Assembly (NCBI GenBank): GCA_028701635.1
Contig: JAQVQJ010000055.1
Span: forward strand, 1 to 7,932
Direction of reading: 5' to 3'
Source of the DNA: Clostridia bacterium
GTDB taxonomy: Bacteria; Bacillota_A; Clostridia; Christensenellales; UBA1242
Length of the DNA stretch: 7,932 bases
The notes beneath the pieces were generated by a model. That model worked only from the letters and a program-made list of their open reading frames with translations. It searched no databases and had not been told where the DNA came from. Each line of letters opens with the position of its first letter. Position 1 is the first letter of the stretch. Made by a program: the position numbers and the translations under genes. This document shows, one piece after another, positions 6,718-7,932 of the stretch.

Positions 6718-7686
6718 ATGAATGAGCAAACACCCACTACCGTATTTTTAGATTACTGGCTCGAGACGATTATGAGAGATACGCTTCGAAAAACTTCCTT
6801 CGCGGCTTATCGCGGTTATATCGATAATCACATCGCCCCTGCTATCGGGAAAGAGCCTTTATGTTCCGTTACACCGCAAATGATCCAAACACTTGTGAGA
6901 ACCCTAAGCGTAAAGAAACTTGCAAACAGAACCATCCGATCCATCATGGCGATGGTTAGAACAGCTTTGGATTATGCTATCGAATACGAATACATAGACA
7001 AGAACCCCTGTAGAAAAATGAAACTCCCCAAACCTAAGGTCGCTTATGAGATAAAAACTTTTTCCCTAGAAGAGTTGATGAGGATTGAATTCACCGCCCT
7101 GTACGGATACGATGATCGTTATTTCGGGGTCTTGGTTTCGTTATATGCAGGATTGCGCATAGGTGAAATCTGCGCGCTAAAGTATAAAGATATCGATTTT
7201 GAAACAGGAAGACTGACGGTAAGCCGCTCGCTGAAACGCGTATTAAACCATTCTGAGGGACAAGCCAAAAGTTCTGTAATAGAGGAAGAGCCCAAAACAC
7301 CTCATTCCTTAAGAACAATCCCCATCCCGCATAAGCTATGCGATATGCTCAGGGCGCGCCAGAAGACAGCTCGCAGCGACTATGTCATTTGCATGGAATC
7401 GGGAAAATACTGTGAGCCCCGAACATTCCAATTCGTCTACGAACGGCTACTGGAAGAATCCGATGTGGAATACCGCAACCATCATTGCTGCCGCCATACC
7501 TTTGTCACCCGTTGCCTGGAACTTGGGGGAGACATCAAAACCATTTCGGAACTGGTCGGTCATTCCGGCGTCTCCGTCACCCTGTCGGTATACGCGCACA
7601 GTCAAATGCAGACAAAAGAACGCTTAATGGATAAGCTTAACGGTCAAATTTTTAACTATAACAACGAGGATCCCAAAAAAATTTAA
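6718..7686 (+). CDS. Tyrosine recombinase / integrase
   Basis: A site-specific DNA recombinase of the phage/conjugative-element integrase family, which breaks and rejoins DNA through a covalent 3'-phosphotyrosine. The 322-aa protein has a core-binding SAM-like helical domain at about residues 7-105 (FLDYWLETIM, then TSFAAYRGYIDNHIAPAIG). The catalytic domain runs from about 115 to 305. All six active-site residues are visible: R147 (AGLRIGE), K193 (EPKTPHSLRTIPI), H256 and R259 (HHCCRHTF), H282 (GHSG) and nucleophile Y292 (VYAHS). It lacks the extra N-terminal arm-binding domain of about 60 aa found in lambda or Tn916-type integrases. It may therefore act at simple sites or have lost that part. 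AAAGGAG (6701-6707) lies 10 nt before the start. Its DNA is clearly richer in GC than the cas genes, a sign of separate origin. No resident xis is recognisable. Confidence 0.95.
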   Translation: MNEQTPTTVFLDYWLETIMRDTLRKTSFAAYRGYIDNHIAPAIGKEPLCSVTPQMIQTLVRTLSVKKLANRTIRSIMAMVRTALDYAIEYEYIDKNPCRKMKLPKPKVAYEIKTFSLEELMRIEFTALYGYDDRYFGVLVSLYAGLRIGEICALKYKDIDFETGRLTVSRSLKRVLNHSEGQAKSSVIEEEPKTPHSLRTIPIPHKLCDMLRARQKTARSDYVICMESGKYCEPRTFQFVYERLLEESDVEYRNHHCCRHTFVTRCLELGGDIKTISELVGHSGVSVTLSVYAHSQMQTKERLMDKLNGQIFNYNNEDPKKI

Positions 7687-7694
7687 ATTCGCTT

Positions 7695-7719
7695 TTCGTA
7701 TAGTAACATACTATAAGAA
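7695..7719. other. Candidate recombination core (att-like) site
   Basis: TTCGTATAG (7695-7703) and CTATAAGAA (7711-7719) are inverted arms that agree at 8 of 9 positions around a 7-bp spacer, TAACATA. This is the layout of a tyrosine-recombinase core site, and it begins 9 bp after the integrase stop, where element ends often lie. The symmetric centre TATAGTA/TACTATA could instead be an operator. There is no second copy in the window to confirm it. Confidence 0.35.
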
Positions 7720-7754
7720 GTTGATGATAACATATTACAATTTTTTCCAATATT

Positions 7755-7778
7755 TTGCAATACTTTTTAAGTAAATAG
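7755..7778 (+). repeat. Gapped direct repeat, second copy (partner 5980-6010)
   Basis: TTGCAAT, TTTTTA and AGTAAATAG occur in this order here and at 5980-6010. Between the first two blocks there are 9 bases in the left copy and 2 in the right copy. A single extra C lies between the last two blocks in the left copy. The copies bracket the 71-aa gene and the integrase. They could be element ends, but both lie in AT-rich DNA where chance matches are common. Confidence 0.25.
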
Positions 7779-7800
7779 CCCCTGATATATCTCATTTATC

Positions 7801-7806
7801 TATAAT
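7801..7806 (+). promoter_or_regulatory. Candidate -10 box for the right-hand gene
   Basis: A perfect TATAAT. It predicts a transcript start near 7813, exactly where the 5' hairpin of the leader begins. No good -35 is seen at the usual spacing, so the promoter may need an activator or the call may be wrong. Confidence 0.45.
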
Positions 7807-7812
7807 AAGTAA

Positions 7813-7916
7813 ATTCCCAAAGCTAGTGTCACAGTGACTTTTGCTGTGGCATTTACTTTGGGAAGGGTTTTGGTGTAGCATTTAGTGTGAGAAATTTTCC
7901 CTAAAGGAGTTACCTT
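7813..7916 (+). promoter_or_regulatory. Structured leader that may switch access to the ribosome binding site
   Basis: TTCCCAAAG (7814-7822) and CTTTGGGAA (7856-7864) form a perfect 9-bp stem. Inside it a second helix includes CACAG/CTGTG (7830-7834 with 7844-7848), giving a 51-nt hairpin. The right arm 7856-7864 can pair instead with TTCCCTAAAG (7897-7906), with only one bulged base, and this covers the first half of the AAAGGAG ribosome binding site (7903-7909). The two folds exclude each other, so the first would expose and the second would hide the start of the gene at 7917. No T-run follows, which favours control of translation over termination. A perfect palindrome GTCAC-A-GTGAC (7828-7838) and an imperfect 22-nt direct repeat (7843-7864 and 7872-7893, 17 of 22 identical) also lie here. 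Confidence 0.5.
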
Positions 7917-7932
7917 ATGGATAAATCTAAAC
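7917..7932 (+). CDS. Start of an unidentified gene (partial, 5 codons)
   Basis: ATG at 7917 follows AAAGGAG (7903-7909) by 7 nt, a strong ribosome binding site. Only MDKSK is visible before the right edge, so the product cannot be named. The long structured leader suggests an inducible gene. Confidence 0.6.

Noticed and set aside
7091..7627. Minus-strand and second-frame open frames inside the integrase gene
   Set aside because: The integrase has complete catalytic motifs. These frames have none and are shadows.
7724..7774. 16-codon frame MITYYNFFQYFAILFK after the integrase
   Set aside because: Only a weak AAGAAG precedes it, and it lies upstream of the predicted transcript start at 7813, so it is not a convincing leader peptide.
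1..7932. CRISPR array inside the window
   Set aside because: No regularly spaced repeats and no copy of the repeat predicted from the anti-repeat were seen. The array is expected left of position 1.

Overview
The window carries most of a type II-A CRISPR-Cas locus from a low-GC bacterium, followed by a tyrosine-recombinase region with a different base composition. The standard genetic code applies, because TGA ends both cas9 and cas2. AT-rich coding DNA, strong GGAGG/AAAGGAG ribosome binding sites, a Csn2-type fourth gene and the Cas9 architecture point to a Bacillota (Firmicutes) host or a relative. The genus cannot be read from the sequence.

Positions 1-5814 (minus strand) hold a tightly packed operon in the order cas9, cas1, cas2, csn2. 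cas9 and cas1 overlap by an ATGA, cas1 and cas2 overlap by 23-38 nt, and cas2 and csn2 overlap by another ATGA. csn2 is cut by the left edge after 61 codons. No CRISPR array lies inside the window; by the usual II-A layout it should lie beyond position 1. Cas9 is 1487 aa from its best start, with all RuvC and HNH catalytic residues in place. It is about 120 aa longer than the S. pyogenes protein.

Positions 5815-5980 are the control and RNA centre of the locus. A tracrRNA gene runs divergently from cas9 on the plus strand. It shows an anti-repeat, a 5-bp nexus hairpin, a second hairpin and a Rho-independent terminator. The candidate -35 boxes of cas9 and tracrRNA overlap on the same 7 bp, so the two transcripts may share one control point. 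Cas9, tracrRNA and the crRNAs from the unseen array would form the interference complex. Cas1, Cas2, Csn2, Cas9 and tracrRNA would together acquire spacers.

Positions 5981-6717 are mostly intergenic. They hold inverted repeats, a likely minus-strand terminator, an unrecognised 71-aa minus-strand gene with a good ribosome binding site, a palindrome and a 15-codon mini-ORF with a good ribosome binding site. Positions 6718-7686 encode an intact 322-aa tyrosine recombinase with all six catalytic residues, in clearly more GC-rich DNA. Just after its stop is a 25-bp inverted-arm site that looks like a recombination core. A gapped direct repeat also flanks the 5980-7778 stretch. A small integrated element next to the tracrRNA is therefore possible but unproven.

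Positions 7801-7932 begin another transcription unit. A TATAAT box is followed by a 51-nt hairpin. The hairpin's right arm can pair instead with the ribosome binding site of a gene starting at 7917 and cut by the right edge. This looks like a translational-attenuation leader.
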